Shown here piece by piece: positions 1 to 8,942 of a DNA stretch of 19,797 bases (its first letter is position 1; every line of letters begins with the position of its first letter). The translations under genes and the position numbers were made by a program. The stretch spans positions 1 to 19,797 of the forward strand of contig DATKCA010000077.1 in the NCBI GenBank assembly GCA_035544675.1, read 5' to 3'. This stretch comes from DATKCA01 sp035544675 (GTDB lineage: Bacteria; Acidobacteriota; Thermoanaerobaculia; Gp7-AA8). The notes below the pieces were generated by a model that had not been told where the DNA came from, ran no database searches, and saw only the letters and a program-made list of their open reading frames with translations.

Positions 1-2085
1 CGGCCCCTTTCGCTGCTGTTCGTCGCGCATCGGCGGGAGATCCTCGACCAGTCGCTCGTCACTTTCCGCCAGGTGATTCGCGACGGATCATTTGGTGAAA
101 AGTATGTCGATGGCCATCGACCCGAGGAGTGGCGCCACGTCTTCGCTTCCATCCAGTCATTGAACGCACTCGACCCGGCCACGATCCAACCCGACGCATT
201 CGATGTCGTGATTGTCGACGAGTTTCACCATGCCGCCGCGCCGACATACGAACGATTGCTGCAACATCTCAGGCCGCATGTCCTTCTGGGACTTACGGCT
301 ACGCCCGAGCGAACTGATGGCGTCTCAGTGCTGGAATGGTTCGACGGTCGCATCGCTGTAGAACTCCGACTCTGGGATGCGCTCGATCGCGGCCTCCTTT
401 CGCCTTTTCACTATTTCGGCATCCACGACACGGTCGACATCTCTCATGTCGCATGGAAGCGTGGTCGCTACGACGAGAAGGAGCTCGAGAACGTTTACAC
501 GGGAAACGATGCGCGAGTCCTTCAGATCATTGCGGCGCTTCAGGAGAAGATCGTCAACGCATCGCAGATGCGCGCCCTCGGCTTTTGCGTTGGTGTTCAT
601 CACGCCGAGTTCATGGCCGAGCGATTTCGCGCCGCAGGGATTCCGGCCGAGGCCGTACTGGGAACGACGGATAGCGACGACCGCGATCGCGCGTTGCGCC
701 GCCTCAAAGAAGGCGAGATTAACTGCCTTTTTGCGGTCGATATCTTCAACGAGGGCGTGGACGTGCCGCAGGTCGACACCGTTCTATTTCTTCGGCCAAC
801 CGAAAGTGCGCTGATCTTTCTCCAACAGCTCGGACGCGGACTGCGACGAGCCCGCGACAAGCAGTGCCTGACAGTGCTCGACTTCATCGGGAACGCAAAC
901 CGTAACTTTCGCTTTGACCTGCGCTACCGCGCTCTAACTGGTGCTACGCGCCGCGAGCTCGAAGAGGAGATCGCCGGCGGATTCCCGTACCTGCCCGCGG
1001 GCTGCGCGATTCAACTGGACCGCGAGTCCAGCAAGATCGTGCTGGAAAACTTGAAACAGTCCATCGGTTCGACGCTGAAAAGCCTCGTTGCCGAGTTGAA
1101 AACGATGACGCCGCCTGTTTCATTGTCGAAGTTCCTGCTCGACGCGGCGATTGAGCCAGAGGACTTGTACCGAAACCGGAGTTGGTCGTGGACGCGCTTG
1201 AAGCGCGACGCCGGATTTGACCCCTCTCCGGTCCTACGGGTCGCTGACAGCGCCATTGCGACCGGCGAAGACCCCACGGATGAAACGAAGCTCCTCGGCG
1301 GCGTCAGCCGATTGCTGCACATCGACGACACCAGGCGGTTGTCCTTCCTCCACACGATTCTTAGCAACCAGCAGCCTCCTGAAGTCGAATCAATCAGTCC
1401 CCCCGAGGCGCGAATCATCAACGGCTTGATGCTCACCTTATGGTCCGGCGAGGAACGGGATCTCAACTCGGCGCTTCTCCGTGTATGGCGACAGCCGGCC
1501 GTTCTCTCCGAGATGCTCGAACTGCTGGAGGTGCTGGAGAGCCGCGCCGCGCACCTCACGTTCCCGCTGAATAAGCACCTGCCTCAGGACAGACAGCATT
1601 TGTTCGAGGACGTTCCGCTCGAACTCCACGCACGGTACACGCGTGACGAAGTGCTGGCAGCGATCGGTCGCGCCACGTTCGCAAAGCGCCTCACGCATCG
1701 CGAGGGCCCTCTGTGGCATCCGGCGACAAACACCGACTACTTCTTCATCACCCTCGATAAAAGCGAGAAATACTACTCACCGTCGACGCGCTACCGCGAC
1801 TACGCCATTTCCCCGGACATCTTTCACTGGGAGTCGCAGTCACAAACACCCGAGAAGAGTCCGACCGGCCAGCGTTACATTCATCACGCGGCGCGCGGTT
1901 CGAACGTGATGCTTCTCGTCCGACCGCGAAACAAAGACGCAAACGGACGCACCGAGGCATTCACTTTCCTCGGCCCGGCAACCTACATGGAGCACAAGGG
2001 CGAGCGTCCGATGGCGATTCTCTGGAAGCTACAGCGCGCGATGCCGCTGGACTTCTTCGCGCAGGCGAAAGTGATCGCGGGGTAA
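1..2085 (+). CDS. SF2 (DEAD/DEAH) helicase with DUF3427-type C-terminus, 5' end cut by window
   Basis: The frame is open from base 1, so the start lies outside the window and about 694 codons are visible. Superfamily 2 helicase motifs follow in order: a motif Ia-like LLFVAHRREIL at the edge, DEFHH (motif II) at 217-231, LTATPERTDG (motif III) near 290-320, VDIFNEGVDVP (motif V) near 738-770, and QLGRGLRR (motif VI) near 826-850. Walker A is missing because it lies upstream. The C-terminal 150 residues, with YYSPSTRYRDYAISPDIFHW and SPTGQRYIHH, resemble the DUF3427 domain. Family members often carry an N-terminal PLD-type nuclease domain; whether this one does cannot be seen. Such helicases act in DNA processing and are often found in accessory or defence neighbourhoods. 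Hand-counted GC of one line (541-600) is about 57%, against 70% for a line of nrdJ (3541-3600), which hints at transfer. A strong terminator follows the stop. Confidence 0.85.
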   Translation, partial: RPLSLLFVAHRREILDQSLVTFRQVIRDGSFGEKYVDGHRPEEWRHVFASIQSLNALDPATIQPDAFDVVIVDEFHHAAAPTYERLLQHLRPHVLLGLTATPERTDGVSVLEWFDGRIAVELRLWDALDRGLLSPFHYFGIHDTVDISHVAWKRGRYDEKELENVYTGNDARVLQIIAALQEKIVNASQMRALGFCVGVHHAEFMAERFRAAGIPAEAVLGTTDSDDRDRALRRLKEGEINCLFAVDIFNEGVDVPQVDTVLFLRPTESALIFLQQLGRGLRRARDKQCLTVLDFIGNANRNFRFDLRYRALTGATRRELEEEIAGGFPYLPAGCAIQLDRESSKIVLENLKQSIGSTLKSLVAELKTMTPPVSLSKFLLDAAIEPEDLYRNRSWSWTRLKRDAGFDPSPVLRVADSAIATGEDPTDETKLLGGVSRLLHIDDTRRLSFLHTILSNQQPPEVESISPPEARIINGLMLTLWSGEERDLNSALLRVWRQPAVLSEMLELLEVLESRAAHLTFPLNKHLPQDRQHLFEDVPLELHARYTRDEVLAAIGRATFAKRLTHREGPLWHPATNTDYFFITLDKSEKYYSPSTRYRDYAISPDIFHWESQSQTPEKSPTGQRYIHHAARGSNVMLLVRPRNKDANGRTEAFTFLGPATYMEHKGERPMAILWKLQRAMPLDFFAQAKVIAG

Positions 2086-2089
2086 AACC

Positions 2090-2115
2090 AAGGGCGGCCT
2101 TTCGGCCGCCCTTTT
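2090..2115 (+). terminator. Intrinsic terminator after the helicase gene
   Basis: A perfect 8-bp stem, GGGCGGCC (2092-2099) with GGCCGCCC (2104-2111), closes a TTTC tetraloop and is extended by two A-T pairs. TTTT follows at 2112-2115. It begins 7 bases after the helicase stop. On the opposite strand the hairpin is followed only by TTGG, so its use as an nrdJ terminator is less convincing, though nrdJ converges on it from 50 bases away. Confidence 0.85.
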
Positions 2116-2165
2116 GCTGCCACCTCACGGAATGCTCTTCGGCGGGACTAAGCCATTCGCCGCGA

Positions 2166-5063
<2,898 letters not shown>

Positions 5064-5092
5064 AACCCTCTCCTCGCTTCCCTTCCGGAGAC

Positions 5093-5124
5093 AAAAAAGG
5101 GACGAGTGCGCGCGTCCTCGTCCC
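5093..5124 (-). terminator. Intrinsic terminator in the nrdJ leader (possible attenuator)
   Basis: On the minus strand an 8-bp stem, GGGACGAG (5124-5117) with CTCGTCCC (5106-5099), closes a 10-base GC-rich loop and is followed directly by six T residues (5098-5093). It ends 30 bases before the nrdJ start codon, and the bases between hold only the Shine-Dalgarno region. Any transcript reaching nrdJ from the promoter near 5416-5444 must read through it. It could also simply end the 45-codon ORF transcript. Confidence 0.8.
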
Positions 5125-5146
5125 CTTTCGGGCTCCTGTCTACTGG

Positions 5147-5222
5147 CTCTTGGCTCTTGGCTGCTGGCTCTTGGGCGGGATCTCGCCGGTGTACCCACGA
5201 GCCAACAGCCAAGAGCCAAGAG
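5147..5222. repeat. Long inverted repeat built from GGCTCTT / AAGAGCC words
   Basis: The arms at 5147-5170 and 5199-5222 are 24 bases each and complementary with one mismatch. Each arm is a run of 7-8 base words (CTCTTGG CTCTTGG CTGCTGG). The 28-base centre holds a smaller ggcg/cgcc stem. In nrdJ-direction RNA it would form a very stable hairpin 23 bases before the terminator hairpin. It probably belongs to an interspersed palindrome family. Confidence 0.85.
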
Positions 5223-5238
5223 CTTTCATTTGACTAAC

Positions 5239-5376
5239 TCAACGAACAGCCGACCCCTTCACCTGAGGCACCGCAGTCCTGACCTTGACCGTCACCTGAT
5301 AGTCGCGAATCTGGAGTGAGACCGACCTGGTCGGGGAACGGGTGGCAAGACGTGACTGATGCTTCAAATCCTTCAT
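5239..5376 (-). CDS. Small ORF (45 codons) in the nrdJ leader
   Basis: An ATG at 5376-5374 is preceded by GAGGGAGGAAC, a strong Shine-Dalgarno, and the frame runs 45 codons to TGA at 5241-5239. A promoter-like TTGACA-17-TAGTTT lies about 40 bases upstream. The product is basic (10 Lys/Arg against 2 Asp) and starts MKDLKHQSRLATR; a strand-like stretch LQIRDYQVTVKVRT lies in its second half. There is no signal peptide or membrane segment, and I recognise no family. It may be a genuine small protein co-transcribed with nrdJ, a leader peptide whose translation affects the downstream hairpins, or a chance frame. It lies downstream of two NrdR-like boxes, so it would share nrdJ control. Confidence 0.5.
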   Translation of the reverse strand: MKDLKHQSRLATRSPTRSVSLQIRDYQVTVKVRTAVPQVKGSAVR

Positions 5377-5415
5377 GTTCCTCCCTCGCATCCCGCGCTG
5401 TTTGTGTTTCGCCAC

Positions 5416-5444
5416 AAACTACGCCCCGCTCCAGGGGATGTCAA
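5416..5444 (-). promoter_or_regulatory. Likely sigma70-type promoter for the nrdJ leader
   Basis: On the minus strand TTGACA (5444-5439, a perfect -35) is followed 17 bases later by TAGTTT (5421-5416), a weak -10 matching TATAAT at 3 of 6. The expected start is near 5410, giving a leader of about 350 bases before nrdJ. A small stem, TTTGTG with CACAAA, lies at 5401-5418 around the expected start. Confidence 0.5.
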
Positions 5445-5452
5445 GTCGGGCA

Positions 5453-5499
5453 CCACCAGATCTTGTGGTGCCGGACTGCGACAACACTATTTCTAGCGT
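5453..5499 (-). promoter_or_regulatory. Pair of NrdR-like boxes upstream of the nrdJ promoter
   Basis: NrdR is the ATP/dATP-sensing repressor of ribonucleotide reductase genes and binds paired 16-bp boxes (consensus acaCwAtATaTwGtgt) about three helical turns apart. Box 1 at 5484-5499 (acactatttctagcgt) matches 13 of 16, and box 2 at 5453-5468 (ccaccagatcttgtgg) matches 11 of 16. Both keep the C..A and T.G core. Their centres are exactly 31 bp apart. Box 2 is the centre of a larger palindrome with arms ggcaccac/gtggtgcc. Spacing plus position upstream of an RNR gene make this convincing; no nrdR gene is in the window. Confidence 0.68.
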
Positions 5500-5527
5500 A
5501 AGTATTCGTCTCTGCGCGACTTACGCT
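5495..5527. promoter_or_regulatory. 9-bp perfect dyad next to the NrdR-like boxes
   Basis: agcgtaagt (5495-5503) and acttacgct (5519-5527) are perfect inverted copies separated by 15 bases. The left arm overlaps the end of NrdR-like box 1. It could be an operator for a second regulator or a DNA cruciform; no matching regulator is recognised. Confidence 0.45.
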
Positions 5528-5555
5528 GAGTCGCACAAACCTGGTCGCAACCTCG

Positions 5556-5730
5556 TTTTCCGATGCATTTCCGATGCATTTCCGCCGCTTTCCAACAGGA
5601 AATCCACAGTGTTTTGCACAGCTTTCAGGCCGTCAATCCACAGTTTTTCCACCCGTTTTCCGCACGTTTTGCACATCATTTTCATGCACAGTTTTTCAAT
5701 CATTTTCCCGCATGATTTCCGCACGATTTA
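5556..5730. promoter_or_regulatory. AT-rich array of 11-13 bp T-tract repeats resembling DnaA boxes
   Basis: About 14-15 degenerate units of the form TTTTCCGCACG start near 5556, 5568, 5579, 5589, 5600, 5612, 5623, 5635, 5644, 5656, 5667, 5679, 5692, 5703 and 5716. Two units match the DnaA box TTWTNCACA fully (TTTTGCACA at 5612-5620 and 5667-5675). Three match 8 of 9 (5645-5653, 5656-5664, 5682-5690), and AAATCCACA (5600) and CAATCCACA (5634) match 7 of 9. One line (5641-5700) is 40% GC by hand count, against 60-70% around it. It lies directly upstream of the NrdR-like boxes. It may be a DnaA-binding control or titration region, an origin, or intrinsically bent DNA. Confidence 0.6.
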
Positions 5731-5880
5731 GCAGACTCGGCCGGTGAGAAAAACGGCGAAAGGCAAGCGGAGTCCGCGCCGCTGCGGAAAACGGCCTTTC
5801 GGAGTAGGCAGAGCAACTCGAGACCGCGTTTTCCGCTGTGACACGTGGAACAGGAGGGCCAAGCCCCCACCCCGTCCGTG
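5731..5880. other. Intergenic stretch with one structured inverted repeat
   Basis: No gene is supported here. The only structure seen is cgaaaggc (5757-5764) pairing with gcctttcg (5794-5801), enclosing a nested agcgg/ccgct stem. There is no T-run after it on either strand, so it is not a convincing terminator. No tRNA or known ncRNA was recognised. Confidence 0.35.
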
Positions 5881-5902
5881 GCGCCGGTGAAGACACCGGC
5901 GC
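5881..5902. repeat. Copy C of the GCGCCGGTG palindrome family, intergenic
   Basis: A perfect 9-bp inverted repeat, gcgccggtg (5881-5889) with caccggcgc (5894-5902), has an AAGA loop. It starts 7 bases beyond the stop of the minus-strand membrane protein gene. The arms are identical to copy D at 14667-14688, and 17 bases are identical to copy B within nrdJ. It could act as an RNA 3'-end stabiliser or weak terminator. Confidence 0.8.
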
Positions 5903-5908
5903 TCCATT

Positions 5909-6877
5909 TCAGAATTCGCCGGAGGCGCCGGCGCCGCCGAACGACCCGCCGCGACCTTCCTGACGCGGAACGGTTTCGACCGTCGGAGAGAGTTGCAGCG
6001 TGGCGAGAATCTCCAGCGAGTCGCCGGCCGCTTCCGGCGCGATCACGATGCCGCGCTCGCGACCGCGCAAGACGCGCGTGGCCAGCACCGCGGATGCCAT
6101 CAGCAATGCGCCAGCCGCGATCAGTTGCCATTCCGCGGGCCATGGGAGGACATCGCGGCCCGCGATCGCCGCAATCACGACCGCAACACCCGACGCGGTG
6201 AGCAGGGCGTGGTGGCGCATGCGCAGACCGGAGACCAGCAGCGCGGCGGCCGCGACGAGCCAGAAGAGGGCCCACCCGGGCTCTAGTCGAGGCCCGGCGA
6301 TCGCACCGGCTGCCGGCATGACGACGACGGCGATGGAGAAGAACGACTCCGTCGAGGGCCGTTGCCACTCACGCATCAATGCCACGACCGCCATCAGCGT
6401 CAGAGCCAGCGGAAATGCGAGCGCGACCGCATCGAGATCGCGCAGGGCGAAGTACGCCGTGATCAGAACGAGTCCGAGGGCGCCGAACCACGCGTTGCGG
6501 ACGCGCGCGCCGGCGACGAACGACGCCGCCGCGAAGAGAAGGATCGCCTCAGCCCTCCCCTCCCCGGGCAGGCCGAAGATGAGGGCGAAGAGACCGCCGA
6601 GCCACAGCGCCGACTCCACGCCGGTCCCGAAAAAGCGAAGGCGGCGGATGAGGAGCTCGGCGACGGCGATGGCAATCGCGGCGGTGATGAATCCCTTCGG
6701 CATCTCCAGCAGATGAAAGAAGCCGAACGTCGCCGCCACGGCGATGAGCGTGAGCACGGAGAACACGATCGACACGAAGAGACCGTTCGAGCGCCACGCC
6801 GTGCGGAGCTGCGGCTCGAACCGCTCATACTTCCGCGCCAGCGCCATGGCCCGCTCCTCGGCGACGCTCGGAATCAC
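5909..6877 (-). CDS. Predicted polytopic membrane protein (DUF4401-like), second of a coupled pair
   Basis: 322 residues. After about 30 soluble N-terminal residues come roughly ten hydrophobic segments, then a soluble C-terminal tail of about 50 residues ending in GGSFGGAGASGEF. A Gly-rich FGG-x-GASG tail is common in several unrelated bacterial membrane or envelope proteins. No catalytic motif is visible. The GTG at 6877 overlaps the upstream stop codon (GTGA) and is preceded by AGGAG at about 7 bases, so translational coupling is likely; an ATG ten codons later is an alternative. Pairing with a DUF2157-like protein recalls the known DUF2157-DUF4401 gene pair, whose function is unknown. The family call is tentative; membrane location is firm. 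Confidence 0.75.
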   Translation of the reverse strand: MIPSVAEERAMALARKYERFEPQLRTAWRSNGLFVSIVFSVLTLIAVAATFGFFHLLEMPKGFITAAIAIAVAELLIRRLRFFGTGVESALWLGGLFALIFGLPGEGRAEAILLFAAASFVAGARVRNAWFGALGLVLITAYFALRDLDAVALAFPLALTLMAVVALMREWQRPSTESFFSIAVVVMPAAGAIAGPRLEPGWALFWLVAAAALLVSGLRMRHHALLTASGVAVVIAAIAGRDVLPWPAEWQLIAAGALLMASAVLATRVLRGRERGIVIAPEAAGDSLEILATLQLSPTVETVPRQEGRGGSFGGAGASGEF

Positions 6878-7773
6878 GCGTTTCTCCTGAACCGGCCGTG
6901 CAGGATGAACAGACCGGCAATCGCCGCGATCGTCGACACGATCAGGTAGAGCGTGATGAGCACCTCCTCGTTCAACGCGTCGACGATCACGATGTCGACC
7001 GCCACGACGGCGTAGATGTACGCGTAGATCGCGAAGGGCTCGGCGTCGCGGCGGAAGCCGAACAGGATCACGGCCGCGGCGGCGGCGAGCGTGATGGCGA
7101 GGCCGGCCAGACGCCAGCGGTCGTCGATCGTCAGCAGCAACCCGCCGAACAGAGCGAGGTTCGCGGCCGCGTGCTCGAAGACGCGCTCGAATGTGCGCGA
7201 GGTCCGGAAACGGAAGTCGATGGCCCGCCACAGCGCGACGGCCGCACAGGCCACGAACGCGCGCAACCCGGTGCCGGCCGGATCGGCGTCGAACAATGCC
7301 TCCGCGTTCTGCTCCACGCCGAGCCACGAGGCCAGCGCCGCGATCGACAGCGTGAGCACCATGCGCGAGTCGAAGAGGTACGCGGCGATGCCGTGCAGCA
7401 CGGCCAGGATCAGGAGATGCCGCGGCCACCCATTGTCCAGAAGCTGAAACTGCGACTCGATGTAGGCGACGTCGACGCTGACGAGCAGCGCGCCGAGGAG
7501 GGTGACGTAGTCGTGGATGGCGGTGCGGCGGGAGAAGGCGCTGTACGCGTAGCAGGCGATGGCGGCGACGGCGATCGCCGCGGCCAGAGTCACGGGACCG
7601 ATGCGGTCGAGATTCTTCGAGACCAGGATGGCCGCGCCGGTGCCGGCCAGCATCGCGCCGCCCCATGCCAGCGCGCGCACCTCGCGATGAACCGAGAAGA
7701 CCTCGCGCCGCTCGATGGCGATCAGCGCCGGCGGCGCGTCGAGGCGGACGAGCTCGGGCTCGTAGCTGATCAC
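6874..7773 (-). CDS. Predicted polytopic membrane protein (DUF2157-like), first of a coupled pair
   Basis: 299 residues from a GTG start, the most upstream start supported; its Shine-Dalgarno (GGACAG) is weak. The first 35 residues are soluble and contain RLDAPPALIAIERREVFSVHREVR. About nine hydrophobic segments follow, several separated by very short turns, and the protein ends GRFRRNA. The shape, a short cytoplasmic N-terminus before a dense membrane bundle, fits DUF2157-type proteins, but no diagnostic residue set was confirmed. Its last four bases overlap the next gene (GTGA). A CACAGAG-type palindrome lies between its start and the UbiA gene, so the two are probably transcribed separately or weakly coupled. 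Confidence 0.72.
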   Translation of the reverse strand: MISYEPELVRLDAPPALIAIERREVFSVHREVRALAWGGAMLAGTGAAILVSKNLDRIGPVTLAAAIAVAAIACYAYSAFSRRTAIHDYVTLLGALLVSVDVAYIESQFQLLDNGWPRHLLILAVLHGIAAYLFDSRMVLTLSIAALASWLGVEQNAEALFDADPAGTGLRAFVACAAVALWRAIDFRFRTSRTFERVFEHAAANLALFGGLLLTIDDRWRLAGLAITLAAAAAVILFGFRRDAEPFAIYAYIYAVVAVDIVIVDALNEEVLITLYLIVSTIAAIAGLFILHGRFRRNA

Positions 7774-7820
7774 CTGTCCATCATAGGGGCTCCGGGCTCA
7801 GGGCCGAGCCCTCTGAGGAC

Positions 7821-7903
7821 CCTCTGCGTAAGCTCTGCGTCCTCTGTGACTCTGTGGTTTGACGTCAACCACAGAGTCACAGAGATCACAAAGTTGCGCA
7901 GAG
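7821..7903. repeat. Long palindrome of CTCTGTG / CACAGAG words (copy 1)
   Basis: The core is a perfect 18-bp inverted repeat at 7842-7859 and 7867-7884 with a 7-base TGACGTC loop. Flanking words (ctctgcgtaagctctgcgtc on the left, atcacaaagttgcgcagag on the right) extend the pairing imperfectly to about 83 bases. It fills the gap between the UbiA stop (7909) and the next gene's start (7773). The same words form the copy at 17489-17554, so this is an interspersed repeat family. Confidence 0.9.
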
Positions 7904-7908
7904 GCTCC

Positions 7909-8859
7909 CTAAACGTACGCCAGGGCGAAGCCGACCTGCGCGGCCATCATCATCAGATACATGTGCCGCCACGACGGGTGGTTCTCCGTCGCCGTCAGCT
8001 CGTCGGGATTCCGGACGATCAGCCACACCGTGTAGGCGCCCCACAGCGCGAGCGTGAAGCCGAGAAGCGAGAGGAACGCCGGGTTGCCGGTGAGGACTCC
8101 GTTCCGCGCTCCGACCGGCATCAGCAGCCACGGGAAGACGAAGAACGGGGCGATCATCCAGGCCGCGCGGCGCACACCGAAGCGGATCGGCAGCGTCCTG
8201 CATCCGCCGGCCCGATCGCCTTCCATGTCGCTGAAGTCCTTCGTCGAAGCCGCTCCGAGGAGGAAGAGCATGAAGATCGCGCCGATGAACCACGGCTCGG
8301 CGAAACCGGCGCGCGCGACCATGGTCCAGCCGGCCACCTTGAGCAGCAGGCCGCGCGGGATGGCGATGGTGAGGTTCGCGCCGATCGGATGCGCCTTCGT
8401 CCGTCCGAACGCCGGCACCGAGTAGATGAACGTCGCCACGAGCGCCGCCAGATAGATGAAGAAGCACTCGTGCGCTGCAAGCGGCGCGCGGAACTTCTCC
8501 TCCCACGTCGTGTACGGGTACACCACCACCCACCACGTCGGGACGATGCCCAGGACGTACATGATGACGGTGAAGATCCAGGCCTCCCGGATGGAGACCT
8601 CTCCGGTGACGAGAGGCCGCTTCGGCTTGTTGATGCGGTCGATCTCCAGGTCGTAGATCTGGTTGAGCGAGTTGTTCGCGGCGTTCAGAAAGGCGGCGCA
8701 GACCGAGCCGAGCACGACTGTCCAGATGACGGCTCCGGTGAGCTCCCTGGACGGATCGGGGTTGTAGGCCGACCCGAACGCGCAGATGGCGCCGGAGACG
8801 ATTCCCAGCAGCGGCGGCAGGAGGGTGAACGGCCGGGCCAGCTCGATGTACCGCTTCAC
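7909..8859 (-). CDS. UbiA-family prenyltransferase
   Basis: An integral membrane enzyme of 316 residues that would transfer a polyprenyl chain to an aromatic or other acceptor, as in quinone, chlorophyll or archaeal-type lipid synthesis. Both Asp-rich metal-diphosphate motifs are present: N66-Q-I-Y-D70-x3-D74 followed by RINKPKRP, and KD208-x2-D211-x3-D215. Eight or nine hydrophobic segments fit the family. The second motif and the PLVTGEVS stretch resemble the ChlG/DGGGP-synthase/homogentisate branch more than UbiA proper, but the acceptor cannot be told from sequence. No ubiquinone, menaquinone or tocopherol genes are adjacent. The GTG start at 8859 has no clear Shine-Dalgarno. It is divergent from the gene at 8943. 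Confidence 0.9.
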   Translation of the reverse strand: MKRYIELARPFTLLPPLLGIVSGAICAFGSAYNPDPSRELTGAVIWTVVLGSVCAAFLNAANNSLNQIYDLEIDRINKPKRPLVTGEVSIREAWIFTVIMYVLGIVPTWWVVVYPYTTWEEKFRAPLAAHECFFIYLAALVATFIYSVPAFGRTKAHPIGANLTIAIPRGLLLKVAGWTMVARAGFAEPWFIGAIFMLFLLGAASTKDFSDMEGDRAGGCRTLPIRFGVRRAAWMIAPFFVFPWLLMPVGARNGVLTGNPAFLSLLGFTLALWGAYTVWLIVRNPDELTATENHPSWRHMYLMMMAAQVGFALAYV

Positions 8860-8882
8860 AGGGCGCGTAGTGTAAGCGAGAG

Positions 8883-8912
8883 TTGCACCCCGGGGCCGTT
8901 CGGATTCATGAT
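8883..8912 (+). promoter_or_regulatory. Possible promoter for the exported protein/OmpA pair
   Basis: TTGCAC (8883-8888) and CATGAT (8907-8912) are 18 bases apart in the 83-base divergent gap, about 30 bases before the ATG at 8943. Each box matches the sigma70 consensus only partly. Confidence 0.3.
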
Positions 8913-8942
8913 GTGCAAACCCAAAACTTCCGGAGGCTCACA

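Noticed and set aside
5064..5410. Cobalamin riboswitch in the nrdJ leader
   Set aside because: It was expected for a B12 enzyme, but no recognisable B12-box or conserved core was seen by eye. A covariance search would settle it.
5521..5724. 67-codon minus-strand ORF across the T-tract array (MRKSCGKMIEKLC...)
   Set aside because: It has no ribosome binding site, and its Lys/Cys periodicity follows directly from the 11-bp DNA repeat. The DNA explanation is simpler, although 11-base units do give helix-like periodicity.
5556..5730. Calling the array the chromosomal oriC
   Set aside because: No dnaA, dnaN, rpmH, parAB or gidA lies in the window, and skew could not be computed. Kept as one possibility only.
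5375..5731. 118-codon + strand ORF through the nrdJ upstream region
   Set aside because: It is Phe/Ser/His-rich because of T-tracts, has no domain, and crosses the NrdR-like boxes and promoter.
6878..7666. N-terminal extension of the second membrane protein to 585 residues
   Set aside because: The extra part is Arg/His-rich out-of-frame reading of the first membrane protein gene. The GTG at 6877 has a Shine-Dalgarno and begins the hydrophobic protein.
8088..8104. Further copy of the GCGCCGGTG repeat in the UbiA gene (gccggtgaggactccg)
   Set aside because: Only one arm resembles the repeat, the palindrome is absent and the reading phase differs. Probably chance.
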